The notes under the pieces: generated by a model | The model's database searches: none | The model's input: only the letters and a program-made list of their open reading frames with translations | What the model was told of the DNA's origin: nothing | Program-made: the position numbers and the translations under genes | Origin: an uncultured Pirellulaceae bacterium | GTDB lineage: Bacteria; Planctomycetota; Planctomycetia; Pirellulales; Pirellulaceae | DNA: 24,122 nucleotides | Assembly: GCA_947258905.1 (NCBI GenBank) | Contig: CAMYKF010000154.1 | Span: 1 to 24,122 of the forward strand | Reading direction: 5' to 3' | Part shown: positions 1 through 6,899 of the stretch, in pieces | Layout of the letters: each line of letters begins with the position of its first letter | Position numbering within the stretch: the first letter of the stretch is position 1

Positions 1-431
1 CCGAGCATGCCCATCATGGCCGCGCAGAAAATGTCAATGCGTGCGCCCTTGCTGAGCAGGAATTGGACAATGTCCTTGCGACCCATGTGCGAAGCGCCGC
101 CCAGACCCGTTTCCCAGTCGCCGGCGCCCCAGTCGAGGGTGGCGTTGAGCAAGCCCGGCTCGCGATCCAGAAGTTCTTTGACCATCTCCAGATCGCTGTG
201 GGCATAGATCACAAAGTCCTGGGCCAGCATGCGATTGATTTGTTTGTTCTTCCACGAGGGCTTGAACGAGGGTTCGTCATAGTCGCGTTCAAAGTCCGCT
301 TCGACCGGGCCCCGTGGCTGTTGTTCTTCCTGGGTGGGCTCCTGACCAAGTGCCAGAGTGGCGGCGCCACCGACCAGTACGCCGGTCGTCGTTGCCGCAA
401 ACACGCGGCGTGAGATCTTCTGCCGGGACAT
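1..431 (-). CDS. Tat-exported ankyrin-repeat protein (3' end outside window)
   Basis: Reading the minus strand from the ATG at 431 gives an open frame of 143 codons that reaches the window edge without a stop, so only the N-terminal part is seen. The N-terminus has a twin-arginine signal: a Ser-Arg-Arg-Val-Phe motif (residues 7-11), then an Ala/Gly/Val-rich hydrophobic stretch ending near ALALGQ, which predicts export in folded form. After an acidic linker (about 30-60), residues 68-143 look like ankyrin repeats: a 'DFVIYAHSDLEMVKELLDREPGLLN' type unit, then 'GLGGASHMGRKDIVQFLLSKGARIDIF', with the usual HxGRxDIVxxLLxxGA pattern. Ankyrin repeats mediate protein contacts. It is the last visible gene of a minus-strand run, 44 nt after the DUF1559-like gene; ankyrin proteins of this kind are commonly found beside DUF1592/DUF1552 pairs in planctomycetes. 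The partner is unknown. Confidence 0.85.
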   Translation of the reverse strand, partial: MSRQKISRRVFAATTTGVLVGGAATLALGQEPTQEEQQPRGPVEADFERDYDEPSFKPSWKNKQINRMLAQDFVIYAHSDLEMVKELLDREPGLLNATLDWGAGDWETGLGGASHMGRKDIVQFLLSKGARIDIFCAAMMGML

Positions 432-475
432 GGCTCTAATCCTGCTGTTTGAGTTGGTTGTTTTGTGTGCAACAG

Positions 476-2179
476 TCATCGTTTGTCGTTCAGCACATCG
501 CGATCGACAAGCTCGCCACCGCGATGAGTCAGGAACGGCCGAATCTCCTCGGCGGTGAGGCCGGATCGCAACTCAATCACTGATCCGTCGTAAAACGCGG
601 CCAGCAGTGTTTCGTCTTCCGCGATGCCGGTGATCAATTCAATCGCTTCATCTTCGGTCAGGTTGGCGGGTTCCAGCCACGGCATGCCTTCGGGATGTTC
701 CAGCAGCATGATGGTCATGCTGGTGCCATCGGCAATTCCCTCAAATCGATCGGCGGCATCATTGGCCTCGATCCAGCACACGTGAGCGGTGCTGCCGTCG
801 TCGCCAAACGCTTCTGGCATCTCGTCCCCAAAGGCCGCATTGACGGAGGCGTCAAAAGGCTGGGTGAGATCCAGAGTGGGCCCTTCCACAAACGGAGAGA
901 TGCGGGCGCGCCAGTTGAGGTTTTCGGAAGCATTCCCCCGAGGCTGGAAGGGGAAACGGCGGTGGACGTCGTAATAATTGTGAATGCCCAGAGCGACCTG
1001 ACGGATCTGATTTTTCCTGTCTACTTCGACAGCCGCCGCCTGCATGGCCAACATGCCCTTGTCCACGGCATCGTCGAATCCGGCGGGTCGCGAAATTAGA
1101 ATGCTCACTTCATTGCCTTGCCGCGTAGCCCGCAGCGACTGCAACATTTCGCTGGCAGCGGCTCCCATTTCCGGCGACATGTCGCCAAGTTCGCCAACGC
1201 CCTGCCCTCCCATCATCTTGGCCATGCCCAGCAAGGCATCCAGGCCGGAGCGCAGCTCTTCGGCCTGGGATTCATCACGTCCGGTCATGATCAGAGACAT
1301 CAGGTTGTCGGTTTGCAAATCCATGCTGTAGCGCACGGTCGAAACTTTCATCACCAGGTCCATCATGCCACCCATGGCGGGAGGTCCAGCTGCCTTGGCT
1401 TCTTCGACAACGGACTTCAGCATTTCATCGACACTTTCCAGATCCAGGGCTATGCGAATGGCCTCATCCGGCATCCCGCCCCAGGCAGCTTTCAATCGGT
1501 CCGTGAACAGGCTGCGTCGGTTGGTCACGGTCAAATAGTCTTCGGTGCCCGCTTCAAAGGTGGTGGCGTCAATCATGTGCATCAGGAAATTTCCTGGAGC
1601 CCCTCCACCCGGATGCAAAAAGCTTTGTCTGCCGACCTGGACCTCGCTGGCATTTTCAAATGCCAGTTCGCTGAATTTGGCAGCAGCCTGTTCATTGCTA
1701 AATTTGACGCGGACAAAAAAGTTGACGGGCAGGTCAGGGTCCTGTCGACGAATGGACCGACGGAAGCCGACATGGCTGAAACCGTCAGAGCTCCTGAGTT
1801 CTCCATCTGGTTCCTCGATCTCGCTTTCCGGGGACATCTTTTCGTCAGACCGATCCGGCTGGCGAATTTCTCCCGGCCCCATCATCATCTGCGACATGGC
1901 CCGGCCGGTCTCCTCATCCGGCGGCAGCTGGATGGCGCCAAAGATGCGACTGACGCCGGCAACCAATTCGGGATCAAACTCTCGGCCGCTCATTTCGCTG
2001 AGCATCTGGTTCAAATCGATGCCGTGGGCATCGGTATAATCGCGCAGTTTGTCCAGCCGGATGTCGAACACCACATGGGCCTGTTGCCCTTCCGCGATTT
2101 GCGCGGGGGCCAGCGACGGAGTCAGACAAAACACAACAGCAATGGCGAGGCAAACATCGCGAATGAGGACAAAAGGCAT
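476..2179 (-). CDS. Secreted protein with DUF1559-like C-terminal region
   Basis: This 567-residue protein starts with a Sec signal peptide (MPFVLIRDVCLAIAVVFCL, with likely cleavage after the APAQ segment near residue 27). Residues 30-380 are not recognised: a mixed alpha/beta region with an acidic, probably disordered insert at about 100-150 and a Met/Gly-rich stretch at about 266-345. From about residue 390 it resembles the planctomycete DUF1559 family: NQIRQVALGIHNYYDVHRRFP, then NLNWRARISPFVE, and a final segment with 'GIADGTSMTIMLLE' and 'AAFYDGSV', matching the family's LxNYHD.xGxFP, LSWR..LLPYLE and DGTSNTI landmarks. It lacks the N-terminal pilin-type methylation helix of standard DUF1559 proteins, so the domain sits at the C-terminus of a different secreted scaffold. 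It lies downstream of the DUF1552 gene but is separated from it by a 256-nt structured spacer, so it may have its own promoter. The function is unknown. Confidence 0.85.
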   Translation of the reverse strand: MPFVLIRDVCLAIAVVFCLTPSLAPAQIAEGQQAHVVFDIRLDKLRDYTDAHGIDLNQMLSEMSGREFDPELVAGVSRIFGAIQLPPDEETGRAMSQMMMGPGEIRQPDRSDEKMSPESEIEEPDGELRSSDGFSHVGFRRSIRRQDPDLPVNFFVRVKFSNEQAAAKFSELAFENASEVQVGRQSFLHPGGGAPGNFLMHMIDATTFEAGTEDYLTVTNRRSLFTDRLKAAWGGMPDEAIRIALDLESVDEMLKSVVEEAKAAGPPAMGGMMDLVMKVSTVRYSMDLQTDNLMSLIMTGRDESQAEELRSGLDALLGMAKMMGGQGVGELGDMSPEMGAAASEMLQSLRATRQGNEVSILISRPAGFDDAVDKGMLAMQAAAVEVDRKNQIRQVALGIHNYYDVHRRFPFQPRGNASENLNWRARISPFVEGPTLDLTQPFDASVNAAFGDEMPEAFGDDGSTAHVCWIEANDAADRFEGIADGTSMTIMLLEHPEGMPWLEPANLTEDEAIELITGIAEDETLLAAFYDGSVIELRSGLTAEEIRPFLTHRGGELVDRDVLNDKR

Positions 2180-2435
2180 GGCAGAACTCCACAGACTCGG
2201 GTCAACAATTGCACCTGATTCTACGACAGCAACCCGGGACTTGCCAATTCGCGGAATGAACTGGACTCAGCGACGGCTTCGCCCGGGGTTCTTGCACCCC
2301 GGGGATCGCCGCAACAACTCCGGTGGCAAACCCCAACGGGATTTCGTCCTCCGATCACCCAGGCGTACGCAACCCCGTTGGCCCGTTGGGGTTGGTGTAT
2401 GGTTGCCGGTACCCCAACCCGGGAATTGCTGCGGG
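2180..2435. repeat. Structured intergenic spacer with nested inverted repeats
   Basis: No gene is supported in these 256 nt, which lie between two minus-strand genes. They contain: a perfect 8-bp hairpin with a 6-nt loop (2282-2289 with 2296-2303, CCCGGGGT/ACCCCGGG); a perfect 12-bp inverted repeat with a 41-nt spacer (AACCCCAACGGG at 2329-2340, CCCGTTGGGGTT at 2382-2393); an alternative 7-bp stem (2370-2376 with 2388-2394); and another alternative stem using 2389-2395 with 2414-2420. A 15-nt near-repeat (CAACCCGGGxxTTGC-type, one mismatch) lies at 2230-2244 and 2415-2429, close to both ends. There is no T-run typical of a factor-independent terminator. Mutually exclusive stems could act in transcript processing or attenuation, or this could be a dispersed REP-like element. 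The pairings are seen directly; the role is inferred. Confidence 0.6.
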
Positions 2436-3713
2436 CTAGACGAATTCTTTTAACGGGCCGGTGCTGTCGGCGAATTCGGCAAGGTCCAGTCCCATCTCGC
2501 CGGCCAGCGTTACCCACAGATTGGCCAGCGGTGTGCCTTCGGGACATTCGATCAAACGTCCGGTCTCTATGTGGCCGCCACCGCGACCGGCAATGATCAT
2601 GGGCAGCTGTTTGTAGGAGTGCGAATTGCCATCGCCCAGTCCGCTGCCCAGCACGAACAGGCAATTGTCAAGCAAATTGCTCTCGCCTTCCTGACTGGCC
2701 TTGAGACGATTGATCAAGTACCGGTATTGCATGACGTGGAACCGGTCGATCAGCGCGACATCTTCATCGAACATGTCGTCGTGTGTCATCTGGTGATGCT
2801 GGACCGGTTTGTCGAACACACCGTCGTACAATTGAGGTGTTTCCCAGCGTTCCGGTCCGACCATCAGCGTGACCACACGCGTCTGGTCGGTTTGAAAGGC
2901 GAGAACCATCAGGTCGCCCATCAGCCGCAGGTATTCGCCGCGATTGACGGGAACTTCGTCGGGCATATCGAACTGGACCTGGCCCAGATTGCTTTTCGAG
3001 GCGGCCTGATGTTCCAGTCGGGTTTCAATGGCGCGCACCGATTCGAGATACTCGTCCAGTTTGCGGCGGTCGGCCTGGCCGAGGTTCTGTCTGAGCGACC
3101 GGGCATCCTCGATCACGGTATCCAGCACGCTGCGATTGAAATCGGATTCGCCAAACAGACGCTCAAACACCTTGTACGGATTGCTTTCCGAACGCGCGTC
3201 GTGGCCCGGCCCGTACCATGAGATGGCGTCGAAGAGTCTGGGCTCCATATTGTCGATGAAGCTGTTGCAGCTGAGCTCCAGTGACGGAAACGGAGTGGCC
3301 TTGCCGACTTCACGCGCGATTAGCTGATCCAGTGTTGTGTTGATCGCTGTCGATCCATCCGGCCGGTCGTACGGTCCGGAACTGGTCATCCAGCAGGAAG
3401 CAGCCTGGGAATGCGGTTCGCCGGAAACATAAATGCGGTTGAGCCCGTTGATCACGACAATGTCATCGCGGACCGGTTGCAACGGCGCCAGAGTCTGCGT
3501 GGCCAGATAATCCTGCTCGGGACCGGTCCGAAACCAGTGCTGACCGATCACGCCGTTGGGGATGTACATAAACGCCAGGCGTTGGGGTGCCGACGTAGTG
3601 GCAACCGGCGACGCGGCCAGCGACGACAGGGGACGCATGGCTTCCAGCCACGGCAGTGCGATGCTGGCACAGGCACCCTTGAGAACCGTACGGCGAGAGA
3701 TGGATTTGAACAT
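2436..3713 (-). CDS. DUF1552 family protein, Tat-exported
   Basis: This 425-residue protein has the usual length for DUF1552. It opens with a twin-arginine signal, SRRTVLKGA at residues 6-14, followed by a short hydrophobic stretch with the 'LPWLEAM' signature found just after the signal in this family. The body carries family landmarks: 'RLAFMYIPNGV' near 47-57, a 'LNRIYVSGEPHSQAASCWMT' type segment, 'LGQADRRKLDEYLESVRAIETRLE' in the middle, and C-terminal 'GSGLGDGNSHSYKQLPMIIAGRGGG' from about residue 356. DUF1552 is thought to be distantly related to the DUF1501/alkaline-phosphatase-like fold, but no activity is established. The gene follows the DUF1592-type cytochrome gene by 45 nt; this pairing is recurrent in planctomycetes and suggests that the two products work together outside the cytoplasm. 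A purine-rich AGGA lies about 12 nt upstream of the ATG. Confidence 0.93.
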   Translation of the reverse strand: MFKSISRRTVLKGACASIALPWLEAMRPLSSLAASPVATTSAPQRLAFMYIPNGVIGQHWFRTGPEQDYLATQTLAPLQPVRDDIVVINGLNRIYVSGEPHSQAASCWMTSSGPYDRPDGSTAINTTLDQLIAREVGKATPFPSLELSCNSFIDNMEPRLFDAISWYGPGHDARSESNPYKVFERLFGESDFNRSVLDTVIEDARSLRQNLGQADRRKLDEYLESVRAIETRLEHQAASKSNLGQVQFDMPDEVPVNRGEYLRLMGDLMVLAFQTDQTRVVTLMVGPERWETPQLYDGVFDKPVQHHQMTHDDMFDEDVALIDRFHVMQYRYLINRLKASQEGESNLLDNCLFVLGSGLGDGNSHSYKQLPMIIAGRGGGHIETGRLIECPEGTPLANLWVTLAGEMGLDLAEFADSTGPLKEFV

Positions 3714-3758
3714 GAGTGCTTTTTCCTGGGTCGGTCCCCGGGGTCGGCCGCGTTGTTC

Positions 3759-5855
3759 TTACTGATTGGGTGGCGAACGAAACAGGTCGCTGGTCACGAT
3801 ACCTTCCACGACGGCCGAAAATCGGCGGTCGCGGTTGATCACTGTTTCAACGATATGCCGGATATCGGTTTCATCGGCTATTTCGAGTTGGCGGCCCAAT
3901 GCATATTTTAGCATGTGCTCGACGAATCCAGTGATAAACTGGTCCGGGTTTCGCGAAATGACAGCTTTGAATTGCGCTGCTCCGTCGTAAGCTTCGTCGT
4001 AGATTTCGCCCCTGCAATCGATTTCCGAACCGTCTTCGTATTGCCCGCGGAATCTCGCCACCGGGTCGAATTTTTCCAATGCGAATCCGAGCGGATCCAT
4101 GCGGTCGTGACATACCGCGCAGGTGGCATCCTCGCGGTGTACGGCCAGTTTCTCACGCAGATTCAGCGGTTGTGGCGCATCCTGACCAGCTTCCTCCAGC
4201 GTCGGCACGGCGGCTGGTGGAGGTGGCGGCGGCTGGTTAAAGATCACACCCATCACCCAGGCACCGCGATAAACAGGGCTGGTGCGGTAGGTCGCCGAAG
4301 TGCTCAGCAGCGTGGCGCCCGACGTGATCACGCCACCACGATGTTTGTTTGGCCAGCGGATGCGGAAAAAATCTTCAAAGTTGGCGCGATCGGGCGTATA
4401 GCCGGCGACCTGCCGGGGATTCAACCCGTACCAATCCATCAGGTGGCGATTCAGGTACGACCAGTCGGCATCGACAAACTCCAGAATGTCGCGGTCCTCG
4501 ATCATGATCGTTTCAAAGAACAGCAGTTGCTCGATCATCATCGAGACACCTGGATTGGTTTGTGTTGATTCGTAGTAATGTGGATAAATGTCGCGATCCG
4601 GCCGCGCGGAAGTGACACTGGAGACTTTCAGCCATTGCATGCCAAAATCGGTGGACAGGGATTTGATGCGTTTGTCCTGCACCATGCGGCGGGTCTGTTG
4701 CAAGAGCCCTTCTCGCGTACCCAGCCGTCCTTCACGGGCCGCCTGGAACAACTCGTCGTCGGGCATCGTGGCCCACAGGAAATACGACAATCGCGAGGCC
4801 AGCGCGAACTGGTCGACGCTGTGTTCATTAAAGCTGTCTGCGGCGAAGTCGCGGCGGAACAGAAATGAAGGAGAAACAAGTACCGCAGCCACCGTGGATT
4901 TCATGGCGACGGTGTAGGAACCGGTGGTCCGCAACTCCGCGCCAAACAGTTTGACGAAGCGATCCAGTTCTTCCGCGTTGATCGATCGGCGAAAGGCCCG
5001 CGGCAAAAACAAAACCAGTCGGGCCCGGGCCCGTGCGACTTGCTGGTCATAACCGGTCGTGTCTCCGGGCAGAAACATCGACTCCCACAAGTCGCAGATG
5101 TATTCCAGATTGGGGCTATCGAGTATCGAGTTGGCCAGTTCGAAGTACCGTTCCACCTGCATCGGCGACAGACTGAGGCCCGTATAGTCGTTGCTGAAAC
5201 CATGCTCGACCGGCGGATCGACGGGAACATCGCCCACGCCATCGAGCAGGGGCGGGCGTTTTGGAATGTAGCTGAAATGGCTAATGGCCAGCACGTACCG
5301 CGGCATTCGACCTGTCGCGGGCTGGAAATAATCGTCGACCAGCAGTACTTTGCCGGGGTTGGTAAAGATGTCACCATCGATTCGCAACAGATCGCGCACC
5401 GTGTTCTCGTACTCGATGCGATTCAGGCGACGCATCCATGGAACGAGATTTTCCGTCCGGCCGCTATCGCTGAGTGTCTGCTGGTACCAGTCCTTGAGCC
5501 GGTCGACTTCCGCCGTCTCTGGTTGCGCTTCATCCGATGGCGGCATGTACTGGTCGTCGATGGCCTCGATGACTTCGGCCCACGTTTCCAGATCGGCATT
5601 GACGGCCACCTGCGAATCAAAGCTGGCCAGGTCCAGATCGGCTTCGGCGTCGTCGCCGCTGTGGCAATTCAGGCAATAGTTTTCCAGGAAGGGGCGGGTG
5701 ATCTCGTCGAAGTCATCGGTGGCTGCGTTTTCCACGCCCGGCGGTTTGCTGACCGGCCATTCCGAAGTCCCGTTCCACCAGGCAACCGGCGCGACGCAGA
5801 TCAGCACGCCGAATATGGCCAAGGTCAGTTTTAATGGAACGGGCAGATGGAGCAT
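3759..5855 (-). CDS. Planctomycete cytochrome (PSC/DUF1587/DUF1592/DUF1588/DUF1585) protein
   Basis: This 698-residue exported protein has an N-terminal hydrophobic signal or anchor (about residues 8-27). A planctomycete cytochrome-c-like domain follows, with the haem motif CLNCH at residues 61-65 and a downstream 'DQYMPPSDEAQP' segment that supplies the usual axial-Met region. Next come DUF1587 ('RRLNRIEYENTVRDLL', about 142-157), DUF1595/DUF1592 (about 260-510), DUF1588 with 'HRGGVITSGATLLSTSATYRTSPVYRG' and a second CxxCH (CAVCH, 579-583) followed by DPLGFALEKFD, and DUF1585 (about 630-698). The domain order and length are normal for the family. The two CxxCH motifs imply covalent haem c, although the CxxCH in DUF1588 is a family constant of unproven haem content. 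The gene starts 24 nt after the lipoprotein gene stop and precedes the DUF1552 gene, so all three are probably co-transcribed. The substrate or electron partner is unknown. Confidence 0.93.
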   Translation of the reverse strand: MLHLPVPLKLTLAIFGVLICVAPVAWWNGTSEWPVSKPPGVENAATDDFDEITRPFLENYCLNCHSGDDAEADLDLASFDSQVAVNADLETWAEVIEAIDDQYMPPSDEAQPETAEVDRLKDWYQQTLSDSGRTENLVPWMRRLNRIEYENTVRDLLRIDGDIFTNPGKVLLVDDYFQPATGRMPRYVLAISHFSYIPKRPPLLDGVGDVPVDPPVEHGFSNDYTGLSLSPMQVERYFELANSILDSPNLEYICDLWESMFLPGDTTGYDQQVARARARLVLFLPRAFRRSINAEELDRFVKLFGAELRTTGSYTVAMKSTVAAVLVSPSFLFRRDFAADSFNEHSVDQFALASRLSYFLWATMPDDELFQAAREGRLGTREGLLQQTRRMVQDKRIKSLSTDFGMQWLKVSSVTSARPDRDIYPHYYESTQTNPGVSMMIEQLLFFETIMIEDRDILEFVDADWSYLNRHLMDWYGLNPRQVAGYTPDRANFEDFFRIRWPNKHRGGVITSGATLLSTSATYRTSPVYRGAWVMGVIFNQPPPPPPAAVPTLEEAGQDAPQPLNLREKLAVHREDATCAVCHDRMDPLGFALEKFDPVARFRGQYEDGSEIDCRGEIYDEAYDGAAQFKAVISRNPDQFITGFVEHMLKYALGRQLEIADETDIRHIVETVINRDRRFSAVVEGIVTSDLFRSPPNQ

Positions 5856-5879
5856 GGTGGCGCAGCTTGTTTTTGTCGT

Positions 5880-6653
5880 CTAGTTTGAGTCTGCGGGCGG
5901 GCTGTCAGAGTGGGCGGCTTCCAGTGCCTTGCGTCTGGCCTGCCGCAATTTGGATTCCTGCATGTGCAATTTCTTCTGCTCCCTGGTCAGGATTTCGCGA
6001 AACAACCTTTGACGCAGCGCACGGCCCAGCAACAACGTTTCGACCCGGTTGTTCAGCAGCATGGTTTCGACATCCGGGCTATCGGTGGCGTTCTCCAGAA
6101 TTCTTGCGCGGTCGTCGCGCAGTTCGGCGAAGCGGCCGTCGTAGGAGTCAACCAGTTCACGCGTTTGTCGAACCTGTTCCTCGTTCATGAGGTGCCGAAA
6201 ATTCGACAAAAAGTAGGTTTGCCGGGTAATCGAATCAAAGGCCAGCACCATCACCGTATGATCCTTGCCCAATTGGGCTTCGGTGAAACGTCCGATTTCG
6301 GGATGAACTTCTATCGTGCCTGATTGTTCTGGCGGGTCCTTGTCCTGCGCAGCGTTTGCCGGCACAGTCTGTGCGTCAACGGATTGGGCGGGCGGAGTTT
6401 CCAGCGGTTTGGTCTCGGGCGGTTTGGTCTCGGGCGGCGGCGTTTTCGTCTGCGGTGTGATGGCCGGTGGAGGTGTCTGGCCCGCAAGTCCCTTGTCGGG
6501 CTGAGTTGGCCGTGCCCCTTTGGCGGCTGGACTATTGCGCTGACAACCCGAGTGCATGATCAGCAACACAGCCACAGCCAGCACAACACCGCGGTACCCA
6601 CCAACCGACAGACGCGGTGTCAGAGCATATCGGGAATGGGAGAGAGCCGTCAT
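5880..6653 (-). CDS. Proline-rich predicted lipoprotein with helical C-terminus
   Basis: The chosen ATG at 6653 gives 257 residues: a basic n-region, a hydrophobic core 'GVVLAVAVLLIMHSGC' and a lipobox-like Cys37. His at position -3 is atypical, so lipidation is likely but not certain. A longer frame starting at 6752 would put 33 unremarkable residues before the signal and is less likely. Residues 40-110 are a low-complexity Pro/Thr/Lys linker containing a tandem PETKP repeat. Residues 115-257 are charged and predicted helical, ending in a coiled-coil-like Arg/Lys/Glu/Leu-rich segment ('RQRLFREILTREQKKLHMQESKLRQARRKALEA'). No known domain is recognised. It is the first gene of the minus-strand run leading into the PSC/DUF1592 gene 24 nt downstream and may anchor or scaffold that system at the membrane; this last point is inference. 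Confidence 0.75.
   Translation of the reverse strand: MTALSHSRYALTPRLSVGGYRGVVLAVAVLLIMHSGCQRNSPAAKGARPTQPDKGLAGQTPPPAITPQTKTPPPETKPPETKPLETPPAQSVDAQTVPANAAQDKDPPEQSGTIEVHPEIGRFTEAQLGKDHTVMVLAFDSITRQTYFLSNFRHLMNEEQVRQTRELVDSYDGRFAELRDDRARILENATDSPDVETMLLNNRVETLLLGRALRQRLFREILTREQKKLHMQESKLRQARRKALEAAHSDSPPADSN
6404..6433. repeat. Two perfect 15-bp tandem repeats inside the lipoprotein gene
   Basis: The unit GCGGTTTGGTCTCGG occurs twice head to tail (6404-6418 and 6419-6433) and begins a partial third copy (GCGG). On the coding strand it encodes the five-residue repeat in the Pro-rich linker (PPETK-PPETK-P). In-frame 15-bp units can expand or contract by slippage without breaking the frame, so linker length may vary between strains. 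Confidence 0.85.
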
Positions 6654-6899
6654 CTTGCTTATGCGGGTCGGAAATGACTGGTCAGCGAGCTGCGCCGGAA
6701 TCCGGACAGCGGCGGCAGAGGTGCGTACCTGCCAAGCCAAGGTGACCTCCATATTAGCAGTTACCTCGTAATCCGGCGAATATCATTGTGAGCCGATAAA
6801 CACAACTCACGGCGGACGCGTTGCAATCGGCCTGCCGGAAGATCGGGTTTTTCGGGTAAGCTTGAATTCCGGGATCCCGTTATCAAAAGGAACAGAAAC
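6654..6899. promoter_or_regulatory. Divergent intergenic region between lipoprotein and PQQ-propeller genes
   Basis: These 246 nt separate two divergently read genes and must hold promoters for both. I see no convincing -35/-10 pair. Visible symmetric elements are a 10-bp palindrome CGGGATCCCG at 6870-6879 and an imperfect dyad GTGAG...CTCAC around 6788-6810 that also contains TTGTG...CACAA; either could be an operator. A clear ribosome binding site (AAAAGGA, about 6885-6891) precedes the GTG start at 6900. The operator role is speculative. Confidence 0.35.

Noticed and set aside
1118..2218. 366-codon open frame on the plus strand opposite the DUF1559-like gene
   Set aside because: It is His/Gln/Arg-rich without domain, signal or ribosome site, and it mirrors a gene with a signal peptide and recognisable domain; it is an antisense shadow of GC-rich coding sequence.
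5040..5834. 264-codon open frame antisense to the PSC/DUF1592 gene
   Set aside because: The opposite strand encodes a clear multi-domain protein with two CxxCH motifs; the antisense frame has no recognisable feature.
6788..6810. CRP-like operator in the divergent region
   Set aside because: The half-sites TTGTG/CACAA and GTGAG/CTCAC do not have the spacing of TGTGA-N6-TCACA, so only an unspecified dyad is noted.
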